From: Chloroflexota bacterium
GTDB taxonomy: Bacteria; Chloroflexota; Dormibacteria; Aeolococcales; Aeolococcaceae
NCBI GenBank assembly: GCA_005880985.1
Contig: VBIQ01000008.1
Coordinates: 128,003-192,002 of the forward strand
DNA: 64,000 nt
Direction: 5' to 3'
The notes beneath the pieces are model-generated. The model did no database searches, was not told where the DNA came from, and was given only the letters and a program-made list of their open reading frames with translations. The first letter of the stretch is position 1. The number at the start of each line of letters is the position of its first letter. Below, in pieces: positions 18,046 through 27,709 of the stretch. The translations under genes and the position numbers were made by a program.

Positions 18046-18726
18046 ATGCCGTCAGCGATGCGGATCCTGGTGGCCGAAGACGACGGCGGGCTTCGCGAGG
18101 TCCTGGTCCAGGGGCTCGAGGAAGCCGGTTTCTTCGTCGACGCCGTGGCCCGGGGGGACGACGCCATCGAGCAGCTTCGCTTCTACGATTACGACGTCGC
18201 CGTTCTCGACTGGCGGATGCCGGGCGCTCCCGGCGTCGAGGTGGTCGCCTGGGCGCGTCAGCACCGCCGGCCGACGGCGATCCTGATGCTCACCGCGCGC
18301 GACACCGCATCCGACCGCATCCAGGGACTCGACGCCGGCGCCGACGACTACCTGGTCAAGCCCTTCGACTTCGGCGAGCTCCTCGCCCGCATCCGGGCGC
18401 TGCAGCGGCGTCCTCGCAGTGTCGACGGGCCGGTGATCGTCCGCGGGTCGCTGGCGCTGGACCCGGCGCGCCGCGAGGTGACCGTCGAGGGCGGCAGGCT
18501 CAACCTCACCACCACCGAGTACCGCATCCTCGAGCTGCTGATGCGCCGGTCACCCGCGGTCGTCGACCGCAAGGCGATCGCCGAGCACGGCTGGCGCGAC
18601 GAGACCGACCCGCTCGGCTCGAACGCGATCGACGTCCAGCTCAGCAGGTTGCGGGCCAAGGTGCCCAACGCCGGCATCCGCATCGTCACCGTGCGCGGCG
18701 CCGGCTATCGACTGGAGGAGGCGTGA
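18046..18726 (+). CDS. OmpR/PhoB-type response regulator
   Basis: 226 aa; ATG 18058 is an alternative start. Receiver with acidic pair 'EDDGGL', phospho-Asp in 'VAVLDWRMPG', Thr in 'LMLTARD', Lys in 'YLVKPFDF'. C-terminal winged helix ('LTTTEYRILELLMRRSP', 'VDVQLSRLRAKV', 'IVTVRGAGYRL'). The stop overlaps the kinase start. It is predicted to control the MacAB-DUF5666 operon immediately upstream. Confidence 0.94.
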   Translation: MPSAMRILVAEDDGGLREVLVQGLEEAGFFVDAVARGDDAIEQLRFYDYDVAVLDWRMPGAPGVEVVAWARQHRRPTAILMLTARDTASDRIQGLDAGADDYLVKPFDFGELLARIRALQRRPRSVDGPVIVRGSLALDPARREVTVEGGRLNLTTTEYRILELLMRRSPAVVDRKAIAEHGWRDETDPLGSNAIDVQLSRLRAKVPNAGIRIVTVRGAGYRLEEA

Positions 18727-19997
18727 GCCGCCGGCCGCCGGAACGGGTCCACGCGGCCGCGGCGCGCGTTGCTCTGGCGACGGCGGCGATCGTGGCGGTG
18801 GTGTACACGATCATCGCGGTGGTGGTCGCCTTGATCGTCACCAGCCATCTGACCTCGGATATCGACGGCCGCCTCAGCTCCAGCATCAGGCGGATCTCCG
18901 CCGAGCCGCTTCGGCCGTTGCTCCGAGGTGGCTACCCGGTGCTGCCCGGAGGTTCGCGTTTCGGTCCACCGCTGATCATCTGGACCATCAGTCCGATCGG
19001 CGAGGTCACCAGCACCGACACCAGCGCGATCCTTCCGGATGGGGACCGCGGCGTCAAAGGGCCGACCACCATCTCGGTGGGAGGCACCGACGTCCGGGTC
19101 GCCGGCGCTCCCGTCGGGGACAACTACGTGGTCGTGGGACAGACCACCGAGAGCGTCGCCCAGGCCCGGTCGACGGTGGTGCTGGCGGAGCTGATCGTCG
19201 GTCCCATCCTGCTCGGCATCGTGTTCCTCGGTGCGCTGAGCATCGGCCGCCGCGTCGGCACCCCGATCGAGCAGGCGCGGCAGCGGCAGATGGAGTTCAC
19301 CGCCGACGCATCGCACGAGCTGCGCACACCGCTGTCGGTGATCGAGGCGCAGACGTCGCTGGCGCTCGCCCAGGACCGTGACGCGGCCTGGTATCGAACC
19401 GCCTTCCGGCGCATCGACGTCGAGAGCAAGCGCATCCGGCGCCTGGTCGAGGACCTCCTCTGGCTTGCCCGTTTCGACGCCACCAGCGCCCAGCCCAACG
19501 CGGAACACGTCGATGTGGCCGTCCTCGCAGCGCAGGCGGTCGATCGCTTCGCCGGCGTCGCCGAGTCCCGGCGCATCCGGCTCGGCGTCACCTCCGGCGG
19601 CGGCATGCACATCGTCACCGCGCCACCGGAATGGCTCGACCGGCTGCTCGGGGTGCTGCTCGACAACGCCTGCAAGTACTCGCCCGAGGGCGGGCGCGTC
19701 GATGTGGTGGTGGCGGAGGAGGGCAACCGGGTGCGGCTGGCGGTGGAGGACTCCGGTCCCGGGATTCCCGACGAGGAGCGATCGCGCATCTTCGACCGCT
19801 TCCACCGGGCCACCGATCGCGCCGGCGGCGCCGGCCTGGGTCTCGCCATCGGCGACGCCGTGGTCAGGGCCAGCGGTGGTCGATGGGACATCGGCACCTC
19901 GTCGGCCGGTGGCGCGAGCATGGCGGTGATGTGGCCGCGGGCTCTGCCGGGTGCTCGAGAGACCCCGCGACGGGCAGCGGCGTCCTCGCCGCAGTAG
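18723..19997 (+). CDS. Membrane sensor histidine kinase
   Basis: 424 aa from GTG 18723, which overlaps the regulator stop (GTGA). Two membrane segments (about residues 20-45 and 155-180) flank a ~110-residue extracytoplasmic sensor domain. H-box 'FTADASHELRTPLSVIE', N box 'LLDNACKYSPEGG', G boxes 'DSGPGIP' and 'GLGLAIG'. It is the cognate kinase of the preceding OmpR-type regulator. A canonical HAMP is not obvious; the H-box follows the second membrane segment closely. Confidence 0.93.
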   Translation: MSRRPPERVHAAAARVALATAAIVAVVYTIIAVVVALIVTSHLTSDIDGRLSSSIRRISAEPLRPLLRGGYPVLPGGSRFGPPLIIWTISPIGEVTSTDTSAILPDGDRGVKGPTTISVGGTDVRVAGAPVGDNYVVVGQTTESVAQARSTVVLAELIVGPILLGIVFLGALSIGRRVGTPIEQARQRQMEFTADASHELRTPLSVIEAQTSLALAQDRDAAWYRTAFRRIDVESKRIRRLVEDLLWLARFDATSAQPNAEHVDVAVLAAQAVDRFAGVAESRRIRLGVTSGGGMHIVTAPPEWLDRLLGVLLDNACKYSPEGGRVDVVVAEEGNRVRLAVEDSGPGIPDEERSRIFDRFHRATDRAGGAGLGLAIGDAVVRASGGRWDIGTSSAGGASMAVMWPRALPGARETPRRAAASSPQ

Positions 19998-20023
19998 CAA
20001 ATAGCGGACTGCCGGCACCGGGC

Positions 20024-21094
20024 TCAGGCGGCTTGCGGGTCGCTCGCCCTTGCGGTGAAGGAGTCCGCCCGCCGCTCACGCGCGATGGCGAGCCGCTGCA
20101 GGAGCAGCAGGCAGACGGTGCCGGCAAGACCCAGCAGCAGGCCGGCGACCGCGTCGGCGAGGTAGTGCTCGCCGAGGTAGACCACCGCGAAGCTCACCGT
20201 GAGCGGGTAGAGCGGCAGCAGCCGGGCCGCGACGCCGCGCATCCGCGGCACCGCCATGCCGACGCCGGCCACCAGGGCGGGGATGGCGACGTGGAGCGAG
20301 GGCATCGCCGCGCTCGGCTGGGGATCGGCGCCGGCATAGTCAGCGCCGAAGCCGCCGAGGTGTTGCAGCGCGGTCACCACCAGCCGGTCGACGTGGGGGA
20401 GCACGCCGTTCTGCGCCGCCAGCCAGGGTGGACTCTCGGGAAAGCGAAGGTAGACGAGGAATCCCACCCCCATCACCAGGGTGTAGCCGGCGACGTAGGG
20501 CGAGAACCAGCGCCGGTGCCACTTCCACAACCAGAGGGCGACGACCAGCGGTACCGCGAAATGGGCCAGGTACTCGGCCACCATCAGCGGGGACAGCACC
20601 GCGTCGACGAGCAATCCCTGGAGGTGTGCCTGCAGCCAGACGGTCGCGGTGGTGCCGTGCAGCAACCACTGCTCGAACGCGGCGGGACCGGCGACGTGCG
20701 GAGGTCCCGCGATGCGGGCCGAGATCGAGGTCACGTCTTCGAAGAGCACCGCCACGAAGAGAAACGGCAGCCAGTCCCAGAGAGCGCGCCTCGCCAGCGG
20801 TGTCAGGGCCGCGGCGGCGGCGATGAGGAGCATCACGTGCTCCGAGGTGATGCCGCCGTCGGCGACGATGACCACCACCATCGAGGCAGCGGCGTAGGCG
20901 ACGATGCCGCCACGAACCAGGAGACGGGCGGGACTGCCGGCGGACCGTCGCACGAAGGCCCGCCGCCGGTGCCCATGCCGGTGCCACGGCACCCCATCCA
21001 GAACGGTGTCGTTGTCGGTGCCGCCTGCCGCGAGCTCTCTCAGCATGGCTTGACGAGGTGAGCCCGGACCCCCCGGGAGCACGTCGGTGGACAC
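20024..21094 (-). CDS. PAP2-superfamily phosphatase, inositolphosphotransferase-like
   Basis: 356 aa; GTG 21094 or ATG 21047 could start it. Many membrane segments; PAP2 signatures 'AAMPSLHVAIPAL' (PSxH) and 'GEHYLADAVAGLLLG' (HxxxD). 'RFPESPPWLAAQNG' before the first motif resembles the PAP2_3/inositol phosphorylceramide-synthase branch. Expected to hydrolyse or transfer a phosphorylated lipid head group at the membrane. The convergent histidine kinase ends 26 bp away; an SHOCT-like protein gene lies upstream in the same direction. Confidence 0.82.
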   Translation of the reverse strand: MSTDVLPGGPGSPRQAMLRELAAGGTDNDTVLDGVPWHRHGHRRRAFVRRSAGSPARLLVRGGIVAYAAASMVVVIVADGGITSEHVMLLIAAAAALTPLARRALWDWLPFLFVAVLFEDVTSISARIAGPPHVAGPAAFEQWLLHGTTATVWLQAHLQGLLVDAVLSPLMVAEYLAHFAVPLVVALWLWKWHRRWFSPYVAGYTLVMGVGFLVYLRFPESPPWLAAQNGVLPHVDRLVVTALQHLGGFGADYAGADPQPSAAMPSLHVAIPALVAGVGMAVPRMRGVAARLLPLYPLTVSFAVVYLGEHYLADAVAGLLLGLAGTVCLLLLQRLAIARERRADSFTARASDPQAA

Positions 21095-21123
21095 GGGCTA
21101 GGGCCCACATCCCCCCGCCCGGC

Positions 21124-21453
21124 TCACGCCGGCGGCGGAGGTCCAGGCGGTGCACCCGGCGGACGCGGCGGCGAACCCGGCAGCCGCGCCGTCCGGTCGA
21201 TCAGGTCCGCCCGCCGTTGCAAATACTCGGCGCGATCGATCTCTCCGCGTGCGTACCGAAGGTCGAGCTCGTCCACGGCGGGGTGCCGCCTCGGCCACGC
21301 CGTGGGCGTCCAGTGGTGGAGAACCATCCGCACGATGATCACCGTGCCCGCGACCAGCACGGCGACGATGAGCAGGGCGAAGAGTAGGTGCAGCCACTCC
21401 GGGCCGTGGTGGCGCTCAACGCCTTCGGGGGGCACGAAGAACCGAGGGTTCAT
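21124..21453 (-). CDS. SHOCT-domain small membrane protein
   Basis: 109 aa. One membrane segment (about residues 22-45), then a C-terminal SHOCT-like motif 'ELDLRYARGEIDRAEYLQRR', and a Pro-rich tail. SHOCT domains are short oligomerisation modules. It is upstream of the PAP2 gene on the same strand, 29 bp apart, and probably co-transcribed. Confidence 0.8.
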   Translation of the reverse strand: MNPRFFVPPEGVERHHGPEWLHLLFALLIVAVLVAGTVIIVRMVLHHWTPTAWPRRHPAVDELDLRYARGEIDRAEYLQRRADLIDRTARLPGSPPRPPGAPPGPPPPA

Positions 21454-21459
21454 GCTGTC

Positions 21460-21465
21460 ACCGTA
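21460..21465 (-). promoter_or_regulatory. -10 box TACGGT, leaderless start
   Basis: TACGGT on the minus strand lies 6 nt before the ATG of the SHOCT-domain gene. Confidence 0.45.
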
Positions 21466-21523
21466 GTCCCGGTTTCCTTTCCATCAGATGACGGCGGCCG
21501 GTCGCGCTCCGGTCGGGGTGGGG

Positions 21524-21529
21524 CATAGT
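21524..21529 (+). promoter_or_regulatory. -10-like CATAGT upstream of PrpD-like gene
   Basis: CATAGT lies 8 nt before GTG 21538 and favours that codon over TTG 21529, which overlaps the box. Confidence 0.35.
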
Positions 21530-21537
21530 TGGCCGCC

Positions 21538-23079
21538 GTGGACACGATCACCGGCCGCCTGGCCGCGTGGGTGGCCGGACTCTCGGCCGGGGACATCCCG
21601 GAGCGCATCCGGGACGTCGCCGCCTCGCAGCTGCTGGCCCATCTCGGCGCGCTGGCAGCCGGCGCGGGCCACCAGCTCGGCGGCCGGGTCATCGAGGCGT
21701 TCGGGCCACCGTTCCGCGGCGATGCCGAGCAGACCGCCTACGTGAGCGCCGCCCTGACCATGCTGCTCGACTTCGACGACACGATGTACGCGGGCCACGT
21801 CAGCCATTCGTCGGTCGGAGTCCCCCTCGCCTACGCGGAGCCGCTCCGGCTCGACGGACCATCGCTGCTCACCGCGGTGGTGGCCGCCAACGAGACGGCG
21901 GCCCGGGTGACCGCGGCGGCGACCCTGGGGCCACACCGCGGCCAGACCGCCGCCCACACCCACCTGGTGGGAGCGGTGGCGGGCCGCGGCAGCGCCGAAG
22001 GGGCCGAGGCTCGGCAGCTGGTCGACGCCTGGGGTATCGCCCTGACCATGCCGCCATGGGTTCTCGAGCGCGGCTTCTTCGGTAGCGACGCCAAGGCGCT
22101 CACCGCCGCGACGCCGGTGCGCACCGCGCTCGACGCCTACGCCGCCGCCGCCGCCGGCATGCACGGCGCGCCCGACATCCTCGAGCATCGCGACGGTTTT
22201 CTGGCGCGCTTCGCCATCCTGCCGCTGCCGCAAGCGGCGGGCCATCTGGGAGATCTGTGGCACACTGAGACGCTGTCGATCAAGCTTCATCCCGGTTGCG
22301 CCTACATCGACGGAGCGGTGGAGGCTGCGATTGCCCTGCACCACCGGGTTGCCGACAGCATCGACCAGATCGACAAGGTGGTGGTTGAGGCACCGATCTT
22401 CACGGTGGGCATGGAGGCCCACTCCGCCGCCCATCTCGACGGGCCCCGCTCAGGGGTCGCCGCGATCACCTTTTCGATCCCCTACAACGTCGCCACCGCG
22501 CTGATTCGGGGGCGGCTCACCGCCGGCGACCTCTCGGCGGCGGCGATCGCCGATGAGCGGACCTGGGGACTCGCCCGCCGCGTCGAGGTGCGCGAGGCCC
22601 GCGATCTCTCGCTGCGGGCGCTGCTGGCGACCTCGCCGGTGGGCGCGGCGCTGCGCCTCGCGGGGGAGCCGGCCGCCGCCTGGCTCGCCGCGCTGCTCGG
22701 TGGCGACGCGTCCGACTACGCGGCGCAGCTGGTCCGCGGTCCGGAATCGAGCTTCGAGGACGCCGAGAAGGCGATGGGCGCCCGGCTGACGGTGAGCATG
22801 AGCACCGGCGAGCAGCTCACCGCTGGAGTTGACATTCCCTTGGGGTTCGCCGGACCCGACCTGCGCCGTCGCCACCGCGACCTCGCCCGCATGAAGTTTC
22901 TCCAGGCGGCCGAGCCATGGATGGGTGAGGAGGCGGCGTCGGAGGTCTGCCGCCTGCTCGAGGGCCTGCCGTCCGCCGGGCGGGACGAGGTGGCGCGCCT
23001 GTGTCTGCTGCTGCGCGACGCCTTCAGCCGTCGACGGGAACGGCGACAGGGAGCGCGGCCGCAACCATCGTCAGGGTGA
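21538..23079 (+). CDS. MmgE/PrpD-family protein
   Basis: 513 aa from GTG 21538. N-terminal all-helical MmgE/PrpD domain ('ASQLLAHLGALAAGAGH', 'LDFDDTMYAGHVSHSSVGVPLA', 'VVAANETAARV') and C-terminal domain ('IKLHPGCAYIDGAVEAAIAL', 'ITFSIPYNVATALIRGRL'). Known relatives include 2-methylcitrate dehydratase and cis-aconitate decarboxylase, but no methylcitrate-cycle partner is nearby, so the substrate is open. The 3' end overlaps the convergent lipid-kinase gene by 56 bp. A second, exported PrpD homologue lies at 29289-31562. Confidence 0.85.
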   Translation: MDTITGRLAAWVAGLSAGDIPERIRDVAASQLLAHLGALAAGAGHQLGGRVIEAFGPPFRGDAEQTAYVSAALTMLLDFDDTMYAGHVSHSSVGVPLAYAEPLRLDGPSLLTAVVAANETAARVTAAATLGPHRGQTAAHTHLVGAVAGRGSAEGAEARQLVDAWGIALTMPPWVLERGFFGSDAKALTAATPVRTALDAYAAAAAGMHGAPDILEHRDGFLARFAILPLPQAAGHLGDLWHTETLSIKLHPGCAYIDGAVEAAIALHHRVADSIDQIDKVVVEAPIFTVGMEAHSAAHLDGPRSGVAAITFSIPYNVATALIRGRLTAGDLSAAAIADERTWGLARRVEVREARDLSLRALLATSPVGAALRLAGEPAAAWLAALLGGDASDYAAQLVRGPESSFEDAEKAMGARLTVSMSTGEQLTAGVDIPLGFAGPDLRRRHRDLARMKFLQAAEPWMGEEAASEVCRLLEGLPSAGRDEVARLCLLLRDAFSRRRERRQGARPQPSSG

Positions 23080-23968
23080 TCGTCCGGTCCTGACCGCTCC
23101 ACCGCTCACCGTCGTGCTCGAAGGGAAGCGGGCCGTCCGATGCGGCGAGCACGACACGGCGGCCCTGGGCGTAGGCGACGCCCGCCGCGCCGATGTGTGA
23201 GCCTTCGAGCACCCGGGTCATCAGCGGCAGGAAGCTCTCCGCATCCGGCGTCTCGAGCACGCAGACGTCGATCAGCCCGTCATCCAGGCGCGATCGGGGG
23301 AGGATGGCGACGGTGCCGCTGCGGTGGACCGCACCGCCCGCCGCCACCAGGGCCAGCCCGCCGTCGGCCACCAGGGCGCCGTCGACCTCGACCCGACCGC
23401 GATACGGGGTCAGACCGGCGGCCGCGGCCAGGCCTGCCGCCATGTACCGCTCGCGGCCGCTGAGGTGGGACATCTGCTCGGCAGCATCGAGCGACCAGCG
23501 GAAGAAACCGGTGGACGCGCCCAGCAGGACTGCCACATCACCCTCGGCGATGCGCATCAGGTCGATGTCGAGCCGTCGCATCGCGCCGCGCATGATCGCG
23601 GCGACCAGCGCCTGCCATGGTCGATCGCCATAGAGGGCGGTGTACACGGAGTTTCCGGTGCCGCCCGGGAGCACCAGCAGCGACGGTGCCGACGCGGGGG
23701 CAGGACCACCATCGGGCCATGTCTGCAGCCCGCGAGCCATGCCCTCCGCCACCTCGCGCACCGTCCCGTCCCCGCCGGAGGACAGCACAGCGGAGGTTCC
23801 TGGGACGGACACCGCCCCGGCGGCGAGGTCGACCGCGCCGGCGCGGGAGGAGGTCTCGAGGATGTCGACCTCAACGTCGCCGGCGCCGAGCAACGCCGCC
23901 GCCTCCGCCGCCAGCGGCCCGCTTCCCCCTCGCGCCGCCGGGTTGACGATGAGGACGACCCTCCTCAC
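23024..23968 (-). CDS. Diacylglycerol-kinase-family lipid kinase
   Basis: 314 aa from GTG 23968, whose codon overlaps the stop of the upstream oxidoreductase (GTGA). This start gives 'RRVVLIVNPAARGGSG' as the N-terminus, the normal beginning of DAGK catalytic domains; the longer open frame upstream is antisense overlap. Nucleotide-binding 'SSGGDGTVREVAEG' and 'LPGGTGNSVY' are intact. It likely phosphorylates a diacylglycerol- or sphingosine-like lipid. Coupling to the GMC oxidoreductase suggests work on the same lipid pool. Confidence 0.88.
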   Translation of the reverse strand: MRRVVLIVNPAARGGSGPLAAEAAALLGAGDVEVDILETSSRAGAVDLAAGAVSVPGTSAVLSSGGDGTVREVAEGMARGLQTWPDGGPAPASAPSLLVLPGGTGNSVYTALYGDRPWQALVAAIMRGAMRRLDIDLMRIAEGDVAVLLGASTGFFRWSLDAAEQMSHLSGRERYMAAGLAAAAGLTPYRGRVEVDGALVADGGLALVAAGGAVHRSGTVAILPRSRLDDGLIDVCVLETPDAESFLPLMTRVLEGSHIGAAGVAYAQGRRVVLAASDGPLPFEHDGERWSGQDRTITLTMVAAALPVAVPVDG

Positions 23969-25914
23969 GCGAGCGAGCCGGCGAGCCGGCGCGCGCCGCG
24001 CATCGCCAGCGACATGATCGTCACCTGGGGGTTGACGACCGTCGACGACGGCATGATCGAAGCGTCCAGCACCCACAATCCCGGCACGTCGTGGCACTGC
24101 CCGTAGGCGTCGACGACGGATCGGTGCGGGTCGACACCCATGCGACACGTGCCCATCGGGTGATAGGCGGAGAGCTTGAGCTCACCCGGTGCCCAGCGGC
24201 CGTGGCGGATCTGCTCCACCTGGGCCCGGGTGGTCACCTCGCGCAGACCGGGGAGCATGGCGAAGACCCGCCGCGCTCCCGCGGCGAGATAGATGTCGCA
24301 GGCGAGCGCGATCCCTTTAAGCACCTTGCGCGCATCCTCGGCTGCCAGGGTGTAGCGGATGCCGGCGCCGAGGCCGGGCATGAGACGAACGCGCCCGGAG
24401 GGGGCATCGGAGATCACCGAGCCGCACGCCGCCATCCGAGGGAACGCCGCGAAGAGCTCCTTGAACTCCCGTCCGACTCCGGGAATCGCACCGGCGGAAT
24501 AGCCGAGTCCCGGCGGTGGGAAGGTGGACTCGAGCAGCACGCCGTCGTCGATGAGCTGATCGCAGTGATATCCCTGCATCACTCCCTTCCATGCCCACAG
24601 CTCCTCGTCGAACTCGGCCGTGGTGCCGACCCCGGGATGGATCACGAGGTTGCGCCCCACCTGGCGGGAGGAGTTGGCGAGCCGCTGACGGAGCAGGAGG
24701 GTGGGGGTGAACACGGCGCCGGCGGCGAGCACCACCGCGCGCGCATGGATGCGCAGGCTGCCGCGGCGTCGATTCGTCTGCGGATCGAGGACGTCGGCGG
24801 TCACCCCGGTGGCGCGGCCGGCCTCGACCTGGACCGACCTGACCCGGCATCCGGCGATGACGCGCGCCCCGGCGGCGACGGCGTCGGGAAGCACCGAGAC
24901 GTGCATCGCCTGCTTGGCGTCGATGGGGCAGATGAAGGCGCAGGCGCCGTGGCCGTGACAGCCTCGAGCGTTGCGACGGATGGGACCGTGCGAATAGCCG
25001 AGGGCCTCGGCGCCGTCGCGAAGAATGCGTCCGTTGGGACCCAGGGTGGCCTCGGGCACCGGCGCGACGCCGATCAACTCCTCGACGGCATCGAAGAGCG
25101 GCGCCATCGACTCGGGGTCGATGTCGGGAATGCCGGTCGCCGCCCATTCGCCGAGCACCCGCTCGGGAGTGCGGAAGCAGGTCCCGGAGTTGACGACGGT
25201 GGTGCCGCCGACGGCGCGACCCATAGGAAGCGAGATCACCGGGGTGCCGAGGGTGCTGGTCAGCCCCTGGTCGCGGTAGGCGGCGAAGAGTCGCTCGACC
25301 GGCCGCTTCCCGCGGACGTCCTCCCGACCGACCAGCGGACCTTCCTCGACCACCACCACCTCGAGGCCGGCGCGGGCCAGCTCGAGCGCGACGATCGACC
25401 CTCCCGCGCCCGAGCCGGCGATCACCACGTCGCAGCCGAGCTCCTCGCCGGCGATGTCGGGGTAGGTGGTGACCGGCAGCGCACGCGGCCCGCCGAGCGC
25501 CGCCCAGTCGACCGGGATCACCGGGGAGCCGTCGTAGCCGATGCGAGCACTCACCTCGGGGGTCGAGGTGAAGGCGATGGTGACCAGGGTACGCAGACCG
25601 GTGAGCGCGTCCTTGCGCAGTCGCAGCCGTGACGCGTCGGTGGCGGCCAGCCAGCGCTCCCGGCCGGCGGCGTCGAGACCGCCGAAGAGTCTTGGGTGCC
25701 GCGAGCCGAGAGGGGTCAGCGCGTGGCCCACCAGCATCAATCGAACCAGCCGCCGAGCGGCTGGGCTGAAGCCGTCGAGCCAGGACTCGATGCGGCCGGG
25801 GACGCCGACGTCGAGAGCCCCTTCGGGCAGTGGACCGCCGCTGGGGATCAGCGCGTCGCAGATGGCTTCGAGCTGACCACGCTCGAAGCGAGTGAGCACC
25901 GGCCCGGCCGTCAC
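23965..25914 (-). CDS. GMC oxidoreductase, long-chain alcohol oxidase-like
   Basis: 649 aa from GTG 25914. Residues ~1-110 ('FERGQLEAICDALIPSGG') resemble gluconate-dehydrogenase subunit 3, here fused to a GMC flavoprotein. FAD-binding 'VVIAGSGAGGSIVALELA', GMC signatures 'MGRAVGGTTVVNSG' and 'LSAYHPMGTCRMG' with catalytic His, and 'VVNPQVTIMSLAMR'. A Cys/His cluster 'GCHGHGACAFICP' resembles that of long-chain fatty-alcohol oxidases. With the wax-ester synthase next door, a fatty-alcohol or sterol substrate is plausible; cholesterol oxidase is the main alternative. Confidence 0.85.
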   Translation of the reverse strand: MTAGPVLTRFERGQLEAICDALIPSGGPLPEGALDVGVPGRIESWLDGFSPAARRLVRLMLVGHALTPLGSRHPRLFGGLDAAGRERWLAATDASRLRLRKDALTGLRTLVTIAFTSTPEVSARIGYDGSPVIPVDWAALGGPRALPVTTYPDIAGEELGCDVVIAGSGAGGSIVALELARAGLEVVVVEEGPLVGREDVRGKRPVERLFAAYRDQGLTSTLGTPVISLPMGRAVGGTTVVNSGTCFRTPERVLGEWAATGIPDIDPESMAPLFDAVEELIGVAPVPEATLGPNGRILRDGAEALGYSHGPIRRNARGCHGHGACAFICPIDAKQAMHVSVLPDAVAAGARVIAGCRVRSVQVEAGRATGVTADVLDPQTNRRRGSLRIHARAVVLAAGAVFTPTLLLRQRLANSSRQVGRNLVIHPGVGTTAEFDEELWAWKGVMQGYHCDQLIDDGVLLESTFPPPGLGYSAGAIPGVGREFKELFAAFPRMAACGSVISDAPSGRVRLMPGLGAGIRYTLAAEDARKVLKGIALACDIYLAAGARRVFAMLPGLREVTTRAQVEQIRHGRWAPGELKLSAYHPMGTCRMGVDPHRSVVDAYGQCHDVPGLWVLDASIMPSSTVVNPQVTIMSLAMRGARRLAGSLA

Positions 25915-25920
25915 CGCGAC

Positions 25921-25926
25921 ACCATA
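25921..25926 (-). promoter_or_regulatory. -10 box TATGGT, leaderless start
   Basis: TATGGT on the minus strand is 6 nt upstream of GTG 25914 and decides that start for the GMC oxidoreductase. Confidence 0.45.
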
Positions 25927-26167
25927 GCGTTCCCCCTGCCGGACCCGGCCGCGCCGAACGCATGCCCGGGCCACCCCGGCAACACGTCAGACGCGTCAGC
26001 TCTCAACTCGCCGCCGCGGCGAGGTCGGCGAGCCTTGCATCGCGCGGACGGGCTCGGTAGCATCTCCGTCTCTGGTTGGTCGGAGGGGAACCCTGGCGAT
26101 CGCCACGACCGCCGTGGGATTGTCGGCAAGTCTCGGACGTCCACTGATCGTCCAAGGGGGTGTGCCC

Positions 26168-27709
26168 GTGACGTCTGACACTCTGCATGCAATCGACGCC
26201 ACCTTTCTCCGGGTTGAGCATGATGGAGCGCACATGCACGTCGGCGGCGTGCTGCTCTGCGGTGGTGAACCGCCGACCTGCAGCGAGCTGGCGAGGGCGG
26301 TCGAGGGGCGCCTCGACCAGATCCCCCGGTTCCGGCAGCGACTGCTCATCGACCGGCTCGGTATCGCGTATCCGCGGTGGGTCGACGACACCAACTTCGA
26401 CATCGGCTACCACGTGCGCGTGACCGCCCTTCCCTCACCCGGTGGTGAGCCGGAGCTGAGAACGCTCGTCGGCCGGCTGTTCTCGCAACCACTCGACCGG
26501 TCGCGCCCGCTCTGGGAGCTGTGGCTGGTCGAGGGATGCAGCGGCGGTGGATTCGCCCTGGTGAGCAAGATGCACCACTGCCTGGTCGACGGCATCGCCA
26601 GCGCCAACGTCGCCACCGTGCTCTTCGACGCCCAGCCGGTCCCCGCCGACGACGAGCGTCCGCGTCGCGCCTGGCGTGCGCGGCCGGCGCCGGCCCGGCG
26701 GATGACGGCGCTGGAGACGGCCGGCGAGCTCATCGGTGGGCCACTGTCGCTGGTGCGGAAGACATTGCCGGCGCTGAGACAACCACGGGAGTTCCTCAGC
26801 CGGAGCCGGACCGTCGCCGGCGGCCTGGGCGACTTCCTGGTTGCCGGCCTCACCCCGGCGCCGCCCAGCCGCTACAACGTGCCGCTGACCTCCCATCGAC
26901 GCTTCACCTGGGTGGGATGCGACCTCGACGAGGTCAAGACGATCAAGAACGCCTTCGGGGTCACCCTCAACGACGTCGTTCTCGCCGCCGTCGCCGGAGC
27001 GTTGCGCCGGCATCTGCGGCGATCCGGAGAGGAGGTCGCGGGGCGGCAGCTCAAGGCGATGGTGCCGGTGAACGTCCGCACCGAGCTGGACGGCGCCGAC
27101 AGCGGCAACCGCATCACCACGCTGTTCACGACTCTGCCGATCGGCATGGCGCACCCGGTCGATCGAGTCGAGGCCGTGGCCGCATCGATGCGACGGCTGA
27201 AGGCGAGCAACCAGGTGCTCGGCGCCAACACCCTGGCCACCGTGATGGACGCAGTCACTCCCCGGGCGGTGGGACCGATCGCGGATCTGCTCTCCAGCCC
27301 CCGCACCTTCAACATCACCATCACCAACATCCCGGGGCCGCAGTTCGGCCTGTACGTGCTGGGCCGCGAGCTGCGCGAGATCGTTCCCATGGTGCCGCTG
27401 GCCGGGGGTCACGCTCTCGGCATCGCGGTGTTCAGCTACAAGGGACGGCTGAGCTTCGGCCTGCTGGCCGACTATCTCGCCGTGCCGGACCTGGAGCTCC
27501 TCGCCGACGACCTGCGTGCTGCCCTCGGTGAGCTGGCGACGGCCGCGGCCGGCTGGCGTGAGGACGAGGTCACCCTGCGTGGTGAGGCGATCCGGCCCCG
27601 GGCTGCGCGCGCGCCCGCGTTCAAGGGTGCGTCGGGGCGCGGCGGACGTCGCACCAGGAGCCGCGGAGGTTCGAGCAAGCAGCCGGCGGCGGTCAGTCAC
27701 CCTCGCTGA
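26168..27709 (+). CDS. WS/DGAT wax ester synthase/diacylglycerol acyltransferase
   Basis: 513 aa from GTG 26168, placed 7 nt after AAGGGGG; GTG 26162 is too close to that site. Active-site motif HHxxxDG is present as 'HHCLVDG' (about residue 136). The N-terminus 'IDATFLRVE' and the C-terminal 'NITITNIPGP' and 'GLLADYL' motifs are family signatures. It catalyses acyl-CoA-dependent esterification of long-chain alcohols or diacylglycerol, forming storage wax or triacylglycerol. A TAGCAT -10-like box at about 26053 would give a ~100-nt leader. The last 17 bp overlap the convergent DUF35 gene. Confidence 0.94.
   Translation: MTSDTLHAIDATFLRVEHDGAHMHVGGVLLCGGEPPTCSELARAVEGRLDQIPRFRQRLLIDRLGIAYPRWVDDTNFDIGYHVRVTALPSPGGEPELRTLVGRLFSQPLDRSRPLWELWLVEGCSGGGFALVSKMHHCLVDGIASANVATVLFDAQPVPADDERPRRAWRARPAPARRMTALETAGELIGGPLSLVRKTLPALRQPREFLSRSRTVAGGLGDFLVAGLTPAPPSRYNVPLTSHRRFTWVGCDLDEVKTIKNAFGVTLNDVVLAAVAGALRRHLRRSGEEVAGRQLKAMVPVNVRTELDGADSGNRITTLFTTLPIGMAHPVDRVEAVAASMRRLKASNQVLGANTLATVMDAVTPRAVGPIADLLSSPRTFNITITNIPGPQFGLYVLGRELREIVPMVPLAGGHALGIAVFSYKGRLSFGLLADYLAVPDLELLADDLRAALGELATAAAGWREDEVTLRGEAIRPRAARAPAFKGASGRGGRRTRSRGGSSKQPAAVSHPR

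Noticed and set aside
24091..25632. 513-aa plus-strand frame opposite the GMC oxidoreductase
   Set aside because: No domain; the composition is that of an antisense shadow.
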